In this document: piece by piece, positions 54,035-64,000 of the stretch
Position numbering within the stretch: position 1 is the stretch's first letter
Layout: each line of letters begins with the position of its first letter
Assembly (NCBI RefSeq): GCF_018860165.1
Contig: NZ_JAHKNG010000003.1
Span: 1-64,000, forward strand
Origin: Paracoccus marinaquae
GTDB lineage: Bacteria > Pseudomonadota > Alphaproteobacteria > Rhodobacterales > Rhodobacteraceae
Direction: 5' to 3'
Length of the DNA stretch: 64,000 nucleotides
The notes under the pieces: model-generated
What the model saw: only the letters and a program-made list of their open reading frames with translations
Database searches by the model: none
Told to the model about the DNA's origin: nothing
Made by a program: the position numbers and the translations under genes

Positions 54035-55252
54035 TCAGGCTGCCAGCTCGCGCAGAATGGCGTTCAGAACCGGTCGCCCGGCGGGGGTCGCCATCAGCCG
54101 TCCCGCATCGCGCCGCACCATGCCCAGATCCTCAAGCCCGCCGATGATCCGGTCGTCCAGCGGCTCACCCGCAATCCGGGCATAGCGGGCCAGATCCAGC
54201 CCCTCGGACAGCCGCATCGACATCAGCAGATATTCCATCGCCTGTTCGTCCCGGGGCAGCGGCGCACGCAGCGATTCGCCGGTGCCGTCGCGTTCGACGG
54301 CATCCAGCCAGGCATCGGGCGCCCGGTGGGCCTCGGTCGCCATGCGGTCATGGGGCAGGGTGATCCGGCCATGCGCGCCCGGGCCGACAGCGGCCCAGTC
54401 GCCCTGCCGCCAATAGACCAGGTTATGCCGGCTTTCCATGCTAGGGCCGGCGTGATTTGATACCTCGTAAGCCGACATTCCCGCCCCGGCGCAGATCTCC
54501 TGCGTCTCCAGATACATGTCGGCGGCCAGATCGTCACCCGGCAGATCGCGCAACTTGCCGGCACTTGCCCGCGCCCCGAAGGCGGTGCCCGGCTCGATGG
54601 TAAGCTGATACAGCGACAGATGATCGACCGCCATGGCCAGCGCCTCGCGCAATTCGGCCCGCCAGGCCTCGGCCGTCTGGCCCTGACGGGCATAGATCAG
54701 GTCAAAGCTGACCCGGCCGAAATGGTCGCGCGCAATCCCGAAGGCGGCGCGGGCCTCGGCCACGGAATGCAGCCGGCCCAGCCGCCGCAGATCGGTGTCG
54801 TTCAGGGCCTGGATGCCCATTGACAGCCGGTTCACCCCGGCTTCGGCATAGGCGCGAAAGCGGCCGCTTTCGACGCTGGTCGGATTGGCCTCCAGCGTGA
54901 TCTCGATATCATTGGCAAAGCCCCAGCCCGCCCGCGCCGCGCGGAGGACCGCATCGACGGTCTCGGGCGCCATCAGCGACGGGGTGCCACCGCCCAGAAA
55001 GATGCTGCCGAGGTTCCGCCCCGGCAGTTCGACGGCCAGCCGTGCGATTTCCGCGGCCAGGGCGGCCGCCCAGCGGCGCTGGTCGATCCCGGCCGTGACA
55101 TGGCTGTTGAAGTCGCAATAGGGGCATTTGGCCGCGCAGAACGGCCAGTGGACATAAAGGCCGAACCCGCCGGCGCGCCAGTCCTCGTCGCCGGGCGGTG
55201 TACGGCCTGTGTACAGGCTGTGCACATCCTGTGCCGCGCCGGAGACGCTCAT
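54035..55252 (-). CDS. hemW: Radical SAM heme chaperone HemW
   Basis: 405 aa. The cluster motif is CxxxCxxC (Cys39, Cys43, Cys46; FCAAKCPYCDF), followed by LGGGTPSLM, the SAM-binding GGE-like region, and a HemN_C-type C-terminus. The sequence lacks the extra features of HemN; HemW inserts heme into respiratory proteins rather than oxidising coproporphyrinogen. Overlaps ridA by 4 bases. Confidence 0.9.
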   Translation of the reverse strand: MSVSGAAQDVHSLYTGRTPPGDEDWRAGGFGLYVHWPFCAAKCPYCDFNSHVTAGIDQRRWAAALAAEIARLAVELPGRNLGSIFLGGGTPSLMAPETVDAVLRAARAGWGFANDIEITLEANPTSVESGRFRAYAEAGVNRLSMGIQALNDTDLRRLGRLHSVAEARAAFGIARDHFGRVSFDLIYARQGQTAEAWRAELREALAMAVDHLSLYQLTIEPGTAFGARASAGKLRDLPGDDLAADMYLETQEICAGAGMSAYEVSNHAGPSMESRHNLVYWRQGDWAAVGPGAHGRITLPHDRMATEAHRAPDAWLDAVERDGTGESLRAPLPRDEQAMEYLLMSMRLSEGLDLARYARIAGEPLDDRIIGGLEDLGMVRRDAGRLMATPAGRPVLNAILRELAA

Positions 55253-55623
55253 TCCCGCATCGCCGTAACTTCGATCTCGATCTTCATCTCGGGCCGGATC
55301 AGCCCGGCGATGACCATCGTCGCCGCCGGCCGGATCTCGCCCAGGACCTCGCCCAGAACCGGCGCCACCGCATCGACCAGCCCGGCATCGATCAGCGTAT
55401 ATTGCACCCGCACGATATCCGCGGCCGCAAAGCCGGCCTCCTCCAGCACTGCGAAGATGGTCCTGAAACAGTTCCGCGCCTGCTCTGCCGCGTCCTCCGG
55501 AATGGTCATCGAGGCGTAGTCATAGCCGGTCACGCCCGACAGAAAGCACCAGTCGCCCTTGACCACCGCACGGCTGTATCCCAAGCTGGCTTCGAAGGGA
55601 GAACCTGTTGATATCCTACGCAA
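55249..55623 (-). CDS. RidA-family protein
   Basis: 124 aa YjgF/YER057c/UK114 fold. RidA proteins hydrolyse reactive enamine/imine intermediates; this one has the Arg of QYTLIDA/IRPAATMVIAGLI but is from a divergent subgroup (LSGVTGYDYASMTIPED), so activity is not certain. The TTG at 55623, after GGTGG, gives the family-like start [11 protein letters not shown]; a GTG at 55632 is the alternative. Overlaps rdgB by 8 bases. Confidence 0.8.
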   Translation of the reverse strand: MRRISTGSPFEASLGYSRAVVKGDWCFLSGVTGYDYASMTIPEDAAEQARNCFRTIFAVLEEAGFAAADIVRVQYTLIDAGLVDAVAPVLGEVLGEIRPAATMVIAGLIRPEMKIEIEVTAMRE

Positions 55624-56224
55624 AAATACCACCGATCATCTGCGCCACCGCGCGTGCCCGATGGCTCAGGCTGTTCTTCAGCTCGGGCGCCATCTCGCCC
55701 AGGGTGATCTCATGCCCCTCGGGCATGAAGATCGGGTCATAGCCGTGCCCCTCGGCCCCGCGCGGCGGCCAGACCACGCGCCCGGGCAGCACGCCCTCAA
55801 ATGCCTCGTCATGCCCGTCCGGCCACATCAGGACCAGCGTGCAGCGGAACTGGGCCGAGCGCGGCTCGGGCGCGGCCCGCTCCTCCAGTTCGCGCCATGT
55901 CCGCGCCATCGCCATGCCGAAGTCACGGCCCTCGCCGGTCTCGGCCCAGTCGGCCGTATAGACCCCCGGCGCGCCGCCCAGCCCGTCAACGCAGATGCCG
56001 CTGTCATCGGCCAGCACCGGCAGGCCGGTGGCCTCGACCGCCGCCCGCGCCTTGATCCGGGCATTGCCGAGGAAACTGTCCTCGGTCTCGACCGGCTCGG
56101 AAAGGCCCGCCTCGGCCGCGCCCGTCACCTCGACGCCGTAAGGTGCCAGCAGCGCCCGCATCTCGGCCAGCTTGCCGGCGTTATGCGTGGCGACCAGCAG
56201 CCGCTTGTCGGTGAAGGCCCTCAC
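55616..56224 (-). CDS. rdgB: Non-canonical purine NTP pyrophosphatase (RdgB/HAM1)
   Basis: 202 aa; hydrolyses dITP, XTP and similar to monophosphates. [12 protein letters not shown] is the substrate/phosphate motif; [26 protein letters not shown] carries the catalytic Asp; [10 protein letters not shown] and LSHRARAV finish the active site. GTG start at 56224 overlaps the rph stop by four bases (GTGA). Confidence 0.93.
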   Translation of the reverse strand: MRAFTDKRLLVATHNAGKLAEMRALLAPYGVEVTGAAEAGLSEPVETEDSFLGNARIKARAAVEATGLPVLADDSGICVDGLGGAPGVYTADWAETGEGRDFGMAMARTWRELEERAAPEPRSAQFRCTLVLMWPDGHDEAFEGVLPGRVVWPPRGAEGHGYDPIFMPEGHEITLGEMAPELKNSLSHRARAVAQMIGGIFA

Positions 56225-56934
56225 GCGGTTGCGGCTTTCTGCGCCGCCACCAGTTCGGCCATGCCGGCCTCGGCCAGATCCAGCAGCGTGGACATCTGGT
56301 CGCGCGAGAAGGTGGCCCCTTCGGCCGACATCTGCACCTCGATCAGCCGGCCCTTGCCGGTCAGCACGAAATTGCCATCGGTGCCGGCCTCGCTGTCCTC
56401 GGCATAGTCCAGATCGACCAGCGGCTGGCCGGCATAGATGCCGCAACTGACGGCGGCCACATGATCCACGATCGGATCGCTGGTCAGGACCCCGGCCTTC
56501 AGCAGCTTGTTCACCGCCAGCCGCAGCGCCACCCAGCCGCCGGTGATCGAGGCGCAGCGCGTCCCGCCATCGGCCTGGATCACGTCGCAATCGATGGTGA
56601 TCTGGCGTTCGCCCAGGGCCACCCGGTCGACACCGGCGCGCAGGCTGCGGCCGATCAGGCGCTGGATCTCCTGCGTCCGGCCCGATTGCTTGCCCTGCGC
56701 GGCCTCGCGCCGGTTGCGGGTATTGGTGGCGCGCGGCAGCATGCCGTATTCCGCCGTGACCCAGCCAAGCCCCGTGCCCTTCAGGAAGCGCGGCGGATTG
56801 TCTTCGATACTGGCGCTGCACAGCACGTGGGTCTCGCCGCAGCGGATCAGGCATGACCCCTCGGCATGCCGCATCACCCCGGTTTCAATTGAAATCGGGC
56901 GCATTTGGCGTAAGTCTCGGCCTGACGGGCGCAT
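56221..56934 (-). CDS. rph: Ribonuclease PH
   Basis: 237 aa, phosphorolytic 3' tRNA-trimming exonuclease. [20 protein letters not shown] at the start, [32 protein letters not shown] (RNA-binding/phosphate loop) and [12 protein letters not shown], the catalytic Asp. AAAGGA precedes the ATG at 56934. First gene of the leftward rph-rdgB-ridA-hemW-ybaN operon. Confidence 0.95.
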   Translation of the reverse strand: MRPSGRDLRQMRPISIETGVMRHAEGSCLIRCGETHVLCSASIEDNPPRFLKGTGLGWVTAEYGMLPRATNTRNRREAAQGKQSGRTQEIQRLIGRSLRAGVDRVALGERQITIDCDVIQADGGTRCASITGGWVALRLAVNKLLKAGVLTSDPIVDHVAAVSCGIYAGQPLVDLDYAEDSEAGTDGNFVLTGKGRLIEVQMSAEGATFSRDQMSTLLDLAEAGMAELVAAQKAATA

Positions 56935-57006
56935 GGGCGGTCCTTTCGGTGAAGATTGGCAGCCCAATACAGGTCCGCGCCCCGGTGACGCAAGCCCGCG
57001 ACGGAT

Positions 57007-58062
57007 ATGAGCCAGGAAACGCTGATCAACGAACTGAACGACCGCTCGCGCGAGGTGTTTCGCCGCGTGGTCGAGACCTATCTGCAAACCGGTGAGCCGG
57101 TCGGCTCGCGCACGCTGACCCGGGCGCTGTCGGAAAAGCTGAGCGCTGCGACGGTGCGCAACGTCATGCAGGATCTGGAATTCATGGGGCTTCTGGACAG
57201 CCCGCATGTCTCGGCCGGGCGCCTGCCGACGCAGCTGGGCCTGCGCCTGTTCGTGGACGGGATGATGGAAATCGACACGGTGGCGCCGACCGACCGCGCC
57301 GCCATCGACCAGACGCTGGGCAATGACGACCCCGATACCGGCGCATTGCTGGACCGGGTCAGCACGGCGCTGAGCTCGATCACCCATGGTGCCTCGCTGG
57401 TGCTGATGCCCAAGCACGAGGCGCCGATCCGGCATATCGAATTCGTCAGCCTCGGCCCCGACCGGGCGCTGGTGGTGCTGGTCTTTGCCGATGGCCATGT
57501 CGAGAACCGCATCTTCACCCCGCCGCCCGGCCAGACCCCGTCCTCGATGCGCGAGGCGGGCAATTTCCTGAATGCCATGGCCGAGGGCCGGACGCTGGCC
57601 GAACTGCGCGCCCATGTCTCGCACGAGATCACCGCCCGCCGGCGTGAACTGGACGTGCTGGCGGCCGAACTGGTCGAATCCGGGCTGGCGCTGTGGGAGG
57701 GGGAATCCAGCGATCCCCGCCTGATCGTGCGGGGACGGGCGAATCTTCTGGACAGCGAGGCCGCGGATCTGGACCGGATCCGGGTGCTGTTCGACGATCT
57801 GGAACGCAAGCGTGATATCGTCGAATTCCTCGAACTGACCGAGGCGGGCGACGGGGTGCGCATTTTCATCGGCTCCGAGAACAAGCTTTTTTCACTTTCG
57901 GGTTCCGCTCTGGTGGTTTCGCCCTATATGAATGCCGACCGGAAGATTGTGGGCGCGGTGGGCGTCATCGGACCGACACGGCTGAACTATGGCCGCATCG
58001 TGCCGATTGTCGATTACACCGCGCAGCTGGTCGGACGGGTGCTGTCCGGCCGGAAAGGATGA
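57007..58062 (+). CDS. hrcA: Heat-inducible repressor HrcA
   Basis: 351 aa repressor that binds CIRCE elements before groEL. The N-terminal winged helix reads [68 protein letters not shown] is the family's most conserved block. No CIRCE lies before it here. grpE follows after 4 bases. Confidence 0.94.
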   Translation: MSQETLINELNDRSREVFRRVVETYLQTGEPVGSRTLTRALSEKLSAATVRNVMQDLEFMGLLDSPHVSAGRLPTQLGLRLFVDGMMEIDTVAPTDRAAIDQTLGNDDPDTGALLDRVSTALSSITHGASLVLMPKHEAPIRHIEFVSLGPDRALVVLVFADGHVENRIFTPPPGQTPSSMREAGNFLNAMAEGRTLAELRAHVSHEITARRRELDVLAAELVESGLALWEGESSDPRLIVRGRANLLDSEAADLDRIRVLFDDLERKRDIVEFLELTEAGDGVRIFIGSENKLFSLSGSALVVSPYMNADRKIVGAVGVIGPTRLNYGRIVPIVDYTAQLVGRVLSGRKG

Positions 58063-58066
58063 GTGG

Positions 58067-58600
58067 ATGATGACCGAGCAGAACGAACAGCCGATCGAAG
58101 AGATGTTCGAGGACCCGCTGGCCGACCCGGCCGAGGAACTTGACCGTCTGGCGGCCGAGCGGGACGAGTTCCGCGACAAGTGGATGCGGGCGCTGGCCGA
58201 TGCCGAGAACGCCCGCAAGCGCGCCGACAAGGAGCGCCGCGATGCCGAGCAATACGGAGGCTCGCGGCTGGCGCGCGACCTGCTGCCGGTGCATGACGCG
58301 CTGAGCCGCGCGCTGGAGTCCGCGGGCGAGGACCAGCGCGCCGCCGCCGCCGGGCTGATCGAGGGGATCGAGCTGACCCTGCGCGAGCTGTCGAACGTCT
58401 TTGCCAAGCACGGCATCACCGTGATCACGCCAAAACACGGCGACAGGTTCGACCCGACCTGGCACGAGGCCATGTTCGAGGCCGCCGTCCCGGGCACCAT
58501 CGCCGGCGAGATCATCCAGGTCATGGATAACGGCTTTGCCCTGCATGACCGCCTGCTGCGTCCGGCCAAGGTCGGCGTCAGTTCCACCCCGGCCAGCTGA
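58067..58600 (+). CDS. grpE: Nucleotide-exchange factor GrpE
   Basis: 177 aa co-chaperone for DnaK. The long helix (LDRLAAERDEFRDKWMRALADAENARKRADKERRDAEQYGG) and C-terminal beta domain (FDPTWHEAMFEAAVPGTIAGEIIQVMDNGFALHDRLLRPAKVGVS) are standard. Two adjacent ATGs (58067, 58070). It is transcribed with hrcA. Confidence 0.95.
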   Translation: MMTEQNEQPIEEMFEDPLADPAEELDRLAAERDEFRDKWMRALADAENARKRADKERRDAEQYGGSRLARDLLPVHDALSRALESAGEDQRAAAAGLIEGIELTLRELSNVFAKHGITVITPKHGDRFDPTWHEAMFEAAVPGTIAGEIIQVMDNGFALHDRLLRPAKVGVSSTPAS

Positions 58601-58606
58601 GGCTCT

Positions 58607-58629
58607 GCCGTCCCGGTCGCAGGGACGGC
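58607..58629 (+). terminator. Hairpin terminator after grpE
   Basis: Perfect 8-bp stem GCCGTCCC / GGGACGGC with a 7-base loop, 6 bases after the grpE stop. Confidence 0.55.
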
Positions 58630-58650
58630 GGCGCTACAACCTTCCGCTGA

Positions 58651-58660
58651 CTTGCCGTTT
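58651..58660 (+). promoter_or_regulatory. CTTGCCGTTT motif upstream of gfa
   Basis: The same 10 bases occur twice, as an inverted repeat, upstream of xoxF (62606-62615 and 62636-62645). Candidate binding site for a shared C1 regulator. Confidence 0.4.
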
Positions 58661-58713
58661 CTTCCCGTCCGCGCAACGCTATGGGAATATTCGGTCTATC
58701 GGAGGAAGGGACC

Positions 58714-59298
58714 ATGGCAAGCACTGATGGGGTGAAGATTCACCCCGCCGTCGACAACGGCATCAAACCGGGGAATCCCAGTTTCGCGGGCGGGGTGCTG
58801 AGTTGCCACTGCGCGTCGAATCCGGTCCGGGTCCGTGTCGGCGCCCAGACCGCGCATAACCATGTCTGCGGCTGCACCAAATGCTGGAAGCCCGACGGCG
58901 CCATCTTCAGCCAGGTGGCGGTGGTGTCGCGCGACGCCATCGAGGTGGTCGAGAATGGCGACAAGCTTGAGATCGTGAATGTCGAGGCGCCGATCCAGCG
59001 CCATCGCTGCAAGGGGTGCGGCGTGCATATGTATGGCCGGATCGAGAACAAGGACCATCCGTTCTATGGCCTCGATTTCGTCCATACCGAACTGTCGGAC
59101 CAGGCCGGCTGGTCGGCGCCGGAATTTGCGGCCTTTGTCAGCTCGATCATCGAATCGGGCGTCGATCCGTCGCGGATGGACGGCATCCGCGCCCGCCTGC
59201 GCGAACTGGGGCTCGAGCCCTATGACGCGCTGTCGCCGCCGCTGATGGATGCGATCGCCACCCATATCGCCAAACGCTCGGGCGCGCTTCCGGCTTGA
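58714..59298 (+). CDS. gfa: S-(hydroxymethyl)glutathione synthase (glutathione-dependent formaldehyde-activating enzyme)
   Basis: 194 aa, the same length as Gfa of Paracoccus denitrificans. Accelerates addition of glutathione to formaldehyde. Zinc-binding cysteines: [23 protein letters not shown] and [23 protein letters not shown] precedes the ATG. flhA lies 101 bases downstream on the same strand and takes the product. Confidence 0.93.
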   Translation: MASTDGVKIHPAVDNGIKPGNPSFAGGVLSCHCASNPVRVRVGAQTAHNHVCGCTKCWKPDGAIFSQVAVVSRDAIEVVENGDKLEIVNVEAPIQRHRCKGCGVHMYGRIENKDHPFYGLDFVHTELSDQAGWSAPEFAAFVSSIIESGVDPSRMDGIRARLRELGLEPYDALSPPLMDAIATHIAKRSGALPA

Positions 59299-59399
59299 CC
59301 GGGGCGGTGCCCGTCTGATCCTGAACTGCCCGGGGGGCCGCGATGTCGGCCCCTTTGGCCATGACCGAAACGCCCGATCGGGACGAGAGGAGAACAACG

Positions 59400-60527
<1,128 letters not shown>

Positions 60528-60553
60528 TCCTTCATCGCTGCTTAGGTAAAGAA

Positions 60554-60578
60554 ACGGCGGGGCCATCGGTCCCGCCGT
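60554..60578 (+). terminator. Hairpin terminator after flhA
   Basis: Stem ACGGCGGG / CCCGCCGT with a 9-base loop, 26 bases past the flhA stop. No strong T-run. Confidence 0.5.
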
Positions 60579-60605
60579 CGCCATGAGAACAAGGAGAGCA
60601 GGCCG

Positions 60606-61241
60606 ATGCGTCACCAGTGGCTGGACGATGACGACGACGATGATGACGACGACGAGCCCGAACAGGGCGGCAAGGAAGAGGGCCTGGGCCTTCCCGAAGG
60701 CCCCAGCATCGGCAAGCTGTATTTCAAGTCGCGCACGGTGATCGTCGCCGGCGGCATCAACGACAAGCTGGCACAGCGCACCGTGGCGCATCTGCTGGCC
60801 CTGGCCGAGGACAGCGACGAGCCGATCAACATGCTGATCTCGTCGCCCGGCGGGCATGTGGAATCGGGCGACATGATCCATGACGTGATCAAGTTCATCC
60901 GCCCGGTCGTGCGTACCATCGGCTCGGGCTGGGTTGCCTCCGCGGGCGCCCTGATCTTTGTCGGCGCCAAGCGGGAAAACCGCTATTGCCTGCCCAATAC
61001 CCGCTTCCTGATCCACCAGCCCTCGGGCGGGATCGGCGGTACCTCGTCCGACATGATGATCCAGGCCGAACAGATCCGGCAGATGCGCGAGCGTCTGAAC
61101 CAGATCTTCGCCGACGCCACCGGCCAGAACATGGAGCGGATCGAGAAGGACACGCAGCGCGATTTCTGGCTGAACACGCAGGAGGCGCTGGATTACGGCC
61201 TTCTGGGCAAGGTCATCACCTCGGTGGATGAGCTGAAATGA
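60606..61241 (+). CDS. ClpP-like serine protease with poly-Asp N-terminus
   Basis: 211 aa ClpP homologue. After MRHQWL comes a run of 10 Asp (7-16), an acidic linker, and the ClpP fold. The triad is complete by alignment: Ser112 (GSGWVASAGALIFVGA), His137 (RFLIHQPSGG) and Asp186 (DTQRDFWL). INMLISSPGG is the substrate-binding strand. The N-terminus that normally contacts ClpX/ClpA loops is replaced by the Asp run, so its partner may be different. It overlaps the next gene by four bases. Confidence 0.85.
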   Translation: MRHQWLDDDDDDDDDDEPEQGGKEEGLGLPEGPSIGKLYFKSRTVIVAGGINDKLAQRTVAHLLALAEDSDEPINMLISSPGGHVESGDMIHDVIKFIRPVVRTIGSGWVASAGALIFVGAKRENRYCLPNTRFLIHQPSGGIGGTSSDMMIQAEQIRQMRERLNQIFADATGQNMERIEKDTQRDFWLNTQEALDYGLLGKVITSVDELK

Positions 61242-61756
61242 CTGCCGGCGGGGTGAATATCCGCCCCGCGACACCGGCCGATCACGAGGCGATCTGGTCG
61301 ATCCTGAAGCCGGTCTATCGCGCGGGGGAAACCTATTGCATCCCGCGCGATATCGACCGAGAGGCGGCGCTGGCCGACTGGTTCGCCGCGCCCTTTACCG
61401 CCTTCGTGGCCGAAGTCGATGGCCGGATCGTCGGCACCAGCCATATCGGCGCGAATCGTCCCGGCGGCGGCTCGCATGTCGCCAATGCCTCATTCGCCAC
61501 CGATCCGGCGGCGCGGGGCAGGGGCGTCGCCCGCGCGCTTGTGACTCATGCCAAGATCTGGGCGCGGGGCGCGGGATTCCGGGCGATGCAGTTCAATTTC
61601 GTCGTCTCGACCAACGAGGATGCCGTCCATTTGTGGCAGAAGGCCGGATTTGCCATTGTCGGCCGGCTGCCCGCTGCGTTTCTTCATCCGCGACTGGGGC
61701 CGGTCGATGCGCTGGTCATGTTTCACGATCTGACAGGAGACTCGCATGAGCCTTGA
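61238..61756 (+). CDS. GNAT-family N-acetyltransferase
   Basis: 172 aa. NIRPATPADHEAIWSILKPVY is the N-terminal strand-helix; ASFATDPAARGRGVARALVTHAKIWARGAGFRAMQFNFVVSTNEDAVHLWQKAGFAIVGRLP holds motif A (RGRGVARAL) and the conserved Asn-x-x-A of motif B. Substrate unknown. It overlaps the ClpP-like gene by four bases and fghA by 11. Confidence 0.82.
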   Translation: MTAGGVNIRPATPADHEAIWSILKPVYRAGETYCIPRDIDREAALADWFAAPFTAFVAEVDGRIVGTSHIGANRPGGGSHVANASFATDPAARGRGVARALVTHAKIWARGAGFRAMQFNFVVSTNEDAVHLWQKAGFAIVGRLPAAFLHPRLGPVDALVMFHDLTGDSHEP

Positions 61757-62579
61757 AACCCTCTCCGAGAACCGCAGCTTTGGCGGCACGCAGGGCGTCT
61801 ACAAGCACAAGTCGCAGGCCACCGGCACCGACATGACCTTCGGCCTGTTCCTGCCCGAAGAGGCGCAGCACGGCAGGGTGCCGGTGCTGTGGTACCTGTC
61901 GGGCCTGACCTGCACGCATGAGAACGCCATGACCAAGGCCGCCGCGCAGGAATGGTGCGCGGATGCGGGCATCGCCATCGTCTTTCCCGACACCTCGCCC
62001 CGCGGCGACGATGTGGCCGATGACGCGGCTTACGATCTGGGCAAGGGCGCGGGCTTCTATGTGAACGCGACGCAGGACCCGTGGAAGCCGCATTTCCGCA
62101 TGTGGGACTATGTGGTCGATGAACTGCCCGCGCTGCTGACCGGGAATTTCGCCGTCGACGGCGATGCGATGGGGATTGCCGGCCATTCCATGGGCGGCCA
62201 TGGTGCGCTGACCATCGCCATGACGCATCCGGACCGCTATCGCTCGGTCTCGGCCTTCGCGCCGATCGCCAATCCCACCGCCTCGGACTGGGGCCGCAAG
62301 CAGCTGACCGCCTATCTGGGCGCGGACGAGGCCGTCTGGCGCGCCCATGATTCGACCGTTCTGATGACCGAGAAGGGCTATCCGGGCGAGGTGCTGATCG
62401 ATCAGGGCGCGGCCGACCAGTTCCTCGATCTGCTTCGCCCCGAGGCGCTGGCACACGCGATGATGGCCCGCCGCCAGCCCGGCCAGTTCCGCATGCAGCC
62501 GGGATACGATCACAGCTACTTTTTCGTCCAGACCTTCATCGGCGATCATGTGATGTGGCACGCCGAACGGCTGCTCTGA
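61746..62579 (+). CDS. fghA: S-formylglutathione hydrolase
   Basis: 277 aa esterase D family. Releases formate and glutathione. Ser nucleophile in GHSMGGHG; catalytic Asp in LIDQGAADQF and His in YDHSYFFV; WYLSGLTCTHENAM holds the oxyanion region. Completes the Gfa-FlhA-FghA route. Confidence 0.95.
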   Translation: MSLETLSENRSFGGTQGVYKHKSQATGTDMTFGLFLPEEAQHGRVPVLWYLSGLTCTHENAMTKAAAQEWCADAGIAIVFPDTSPRGDDVADDAAYDLGKGAGFYVNATQDPWKPHFRMWDYVVDELPALLTGNFAVDGDAMGIAGHSMGGHGALTIAMTHPDRYRSVSAFAPIANPTASDWGRKQLTAYLGADEAVWRAHDSTVLMTEKGYPGEVLIDQGAADQFLDLLRPEALAHAMMARRQPGQFRMQPGYDHSYFFVQTFIGDHVMWHAERLL

Positions 62580-62602
62580 GCCGTTTGCCGAAACTTCCCG
62601 GT

Positions 62603-62648
62603 CGCCTTGCCGTTTGACCATAAGACTTTAGGGGCAAACGGCAAGGCG
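62603..62648. promoter_or_regulatory. 14-bp inverted repeat in the fghA-xoxF intergenic region
   Basis: CGCCTTGCCGTTTG (62603-62616) and CAAACGGCAAGGCG (62635-62648), exact complements with an 18-base gap. Each arm contains the 10-mer found before gfa; arm centres are 30 bases apart. It may be an operator for xoxF, or a weak terminator of fghA. Confidence 0.5.
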
Positions 62649-62751
62649 GCCGATTGACGCCGGGGGGTGCGCATCCAAGACTGCCGTCATGGACAAGCTG
62701 CGGCAGGGAGGAAACCCGCAGCGCATGAGCCAAGAGCGGAGGAACACATCT

Positions 62752-64000
62752 ATGAAATATCTGCTGAACGGCGCGATTGCCGCGCTGCTGCTGGGGGGTG
62801 CCGCGGCCCACGCCAATGAAAGCGTGCTGGCCGAGGTCGCCAAGCCCGAGCAGTGGGCGATCCAGACCGGCGACTATGCAAATACCCGCTATTCCGAACT
62901 GGACCAGATCAACAAGGGTAATGTCGGCGATCTGCGCGTCGCCTGGTCCTTCTCGACCGGTGTGCTGCGCGGCCATGAAGGCAGCCCGCTGGTGATCGGC
63001 GATGTGATGTATGTCCATACGCCGTTCCCGAACAAGGTCTTCGCGCTGGACCTGAAGGATAACGGCCGGATCCTGTGGCGCTATGAGCCGCAGCAGAACC
63101 CCGAAGTCATCGCGGTGATGTGCTGCGACACCGTGAACCGTGGCTTGGCCTATGCCGACAACACCATCCTGCTGCATCAGGCCGACACCACGCTGGTCGC
63201 GCTGGACGCGACGACCGGGGCCGAGAAATGGAAGGTCAAGACCGGCGATCCCGCGATCGGCGAGACCAATACCACCACCGTTCTGCCGGTGAAGGACAAG
63301 GTCATCGTCGGCGTCTCGGGCGGCGAATACGGGGTGCGCGGCCGGGTGACGGCCTATAACCTCGCCGACGGATCTGAGGCGTGGAAGGCCTATTCCACCG
63401 GTCCCGACGCCGAAATGCTGGTCGATCCGGAAAACACCACCCATCTGGGCAAGCCGATCGGACCCGACAGCAGCCTGAACAGCTGGGAAGGCGATCAGTG
63501 GAAGATCGGCGGCGGCACCACCTGGGGCTGGTTCTCGTACGACCCCGATCTGAACCTGATGTATTACGGCACCGGCAACCCCTCGACCTGGAACCCGTCG
63601 CAGCGGCCGGGCGACAACAAGTGGTCGATGACCATCATGGCCCGCGATGTCGATACCGGCATGGCGAAATGGTTCTACCAGATGACGCCGCATGACGAAT
63701 GGGACTTCGACGGCGTCAACGAGATGATCCTGACGGATCAGGATGTCGACGGCACGCCGCGCAAGCTGCTGACCCATTTCGACCGGAACGGGCTGGCCTA
63801 TACGCTGGACCGTGAAAGCGGCGAACTGCTGGTGGCCGAGAAGTTCGACCCGGCGGTGAACTGGACCACCGGCGTCGACATGGACCCGGCATCCGACACC
63901 TATGGCCGTCCGGCCGTGGTGGCCGAGTATTCGACCGAACAGAACGGCGAGGACGTGAACTCGACCGGCATCTGCCCGGCGGCGCTTGGCTCGAAGGACC
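62752..64000 (+). CDS. xoxF: PQQ-dependent methanol dehydrogenase XoxF (lanthanide type), 3' end cut by the window
   Basis: 416 codons of about 600 are present. A signal peptide ([18 protein letters not shown]) is cut before NE. Adjacent Cys124-Cys125 form the disulfide ring typical of quinoprotein alcohol dehydrogenases. The active-site Asp318 ([10 protein letters not shown]) is followed two residues later by Asp320, the extra lanthanide ligand of XoxF; MxaF has Ala there. It oxidises methanol (and perhaps formaldehyde) in the periplasm, passing electrons to a c-type cytochrome. GGAGGAA precedes the ATG. Confidence 0.95.
   Translation, partial: MKYLLNGAIAALLLGGAAAHANESVLAEVAKPEQWAIQTGDYANTRYSELDQINKGNVGDLRVAWSFSTGVLRGHEGSPLVIGDVMYVHTPFPNKVFALDLKDNGRILWRYEPQQNPEVIAVMCCDTVNRGLAYADNTILLHQADTTLVALDATTGAEKWKVKTGDPAIGETNTTTVLPVKDKVIVGVSGGEYGVRGRVTAYNLADGSEAWKAYSTGPDAEMLVDPENTTHLGKPIGPDSSLNSWEGDQWKIGGGTTWGWFSYDPDLNLMYYGTGNPSTWNPSQRPGDNKWSMTIMARDVDTGMAKWFYQMTPHDEWDFDGVNEMILTDQDVDGTPRKLLTHFDRNGLAYTLDRESGELLVAEKFDPAVNWTTGVDMDPASDTYGRPAVVAEYSTEQNGEDVNSTGICPAALGSKD

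Noticed and set aside
56935..57006. CIRCE operator before hrcA
   Set aside because: No TTAGCACTC-N9-GAGTGCTAA was found in the rph-hrcA gap.

Overview
This is a high-GC alphaproteobacterial chromosome segment, most like Paracoccus or a close relative in the Rhodobacterales. The evidence is the RegB/SenC/RegA/HvrA redox cluster, the alphaproteobacterial PhyR/NepR/EcfG stress locus, Paracoccus-type formaldehyde genes (gfa, 194 aa; flhA, 375 aa) beside xoxF, and the gene order around a probable replication origin. I saw no tRNA, rRNA, CRISPR array, insertion sequence or prophage.

Layout. 0-13 kb: metabolic and transport genes (GST, EamA transporter, HU, AMP nucleosidase, UbiH-like hydroxylase, MgtC-like protein, PhoD phosphatase, LolA-like protein, MFS transporter) and a tandem pair of e(P4)-type acid phosphatases. 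13-16.5 kb: smr, a Tim44-domain gene, fxsA, secB and an HD hydrolase. 16.5-21.3 kb: hvrA-regA-senC divergent from regB, followed by a PAS protein. 21.3-27.7 kb: tamA-tamB. 27.9-31.5 kb: a taurine:pyruvate-type aminotransferase and a multicopper oxidase with a small membrane partner. 31.5-35.3 kb: an RTX protein, an ECF sigma/anti-sigma pair and a divergent subtilase with a poly-Asp tract. 35.3-39.3 kb: a pqiAABC lipid-transport operon. 39.4-42.8 kb: the general stress response locus. 42.9-45.9 kb: yihY, dnaQ, coaE, aroE.

The gap at 45.92-46.38 kb looks like oriC. It has a perfect DnaA box, six near-matches and an A/T-rich pyrimidine tract. Genes point away from it on both sides: aroE-coaE-dnaQ leftward, hemJ-rho-mnmE-mnmG-rsmG-parA-parB rightward. 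Two perfect parS sites lie in the 5' ends of mnmG and rsmG. 53.7-58.6 kb: a compact leftward operon rph-rdgB-ridA-hemW-ybaN, divergent from hrcA-grpE. 58.7-64 kb: one-carbon genes gfa-flhA, a ClpP-like protease and an acetyltransferase, fghA, and the start of xoxF.

How the parts connect. XoxF makes formaldehyde; Gfa, FlhA and FghA take it through glutathione adducts to formate. A 10-bp motif is shared by the gfa and xoxF promoter regions. EcfG-type promoters precede nepR-ecfG and the LolA-like gene. A different ECF-type motif precedes the subtilase and faces the RTX gene, suggesting one small extracytoplasmic regulon. All functions are read from sequence by eye; nothing was searched or computed.
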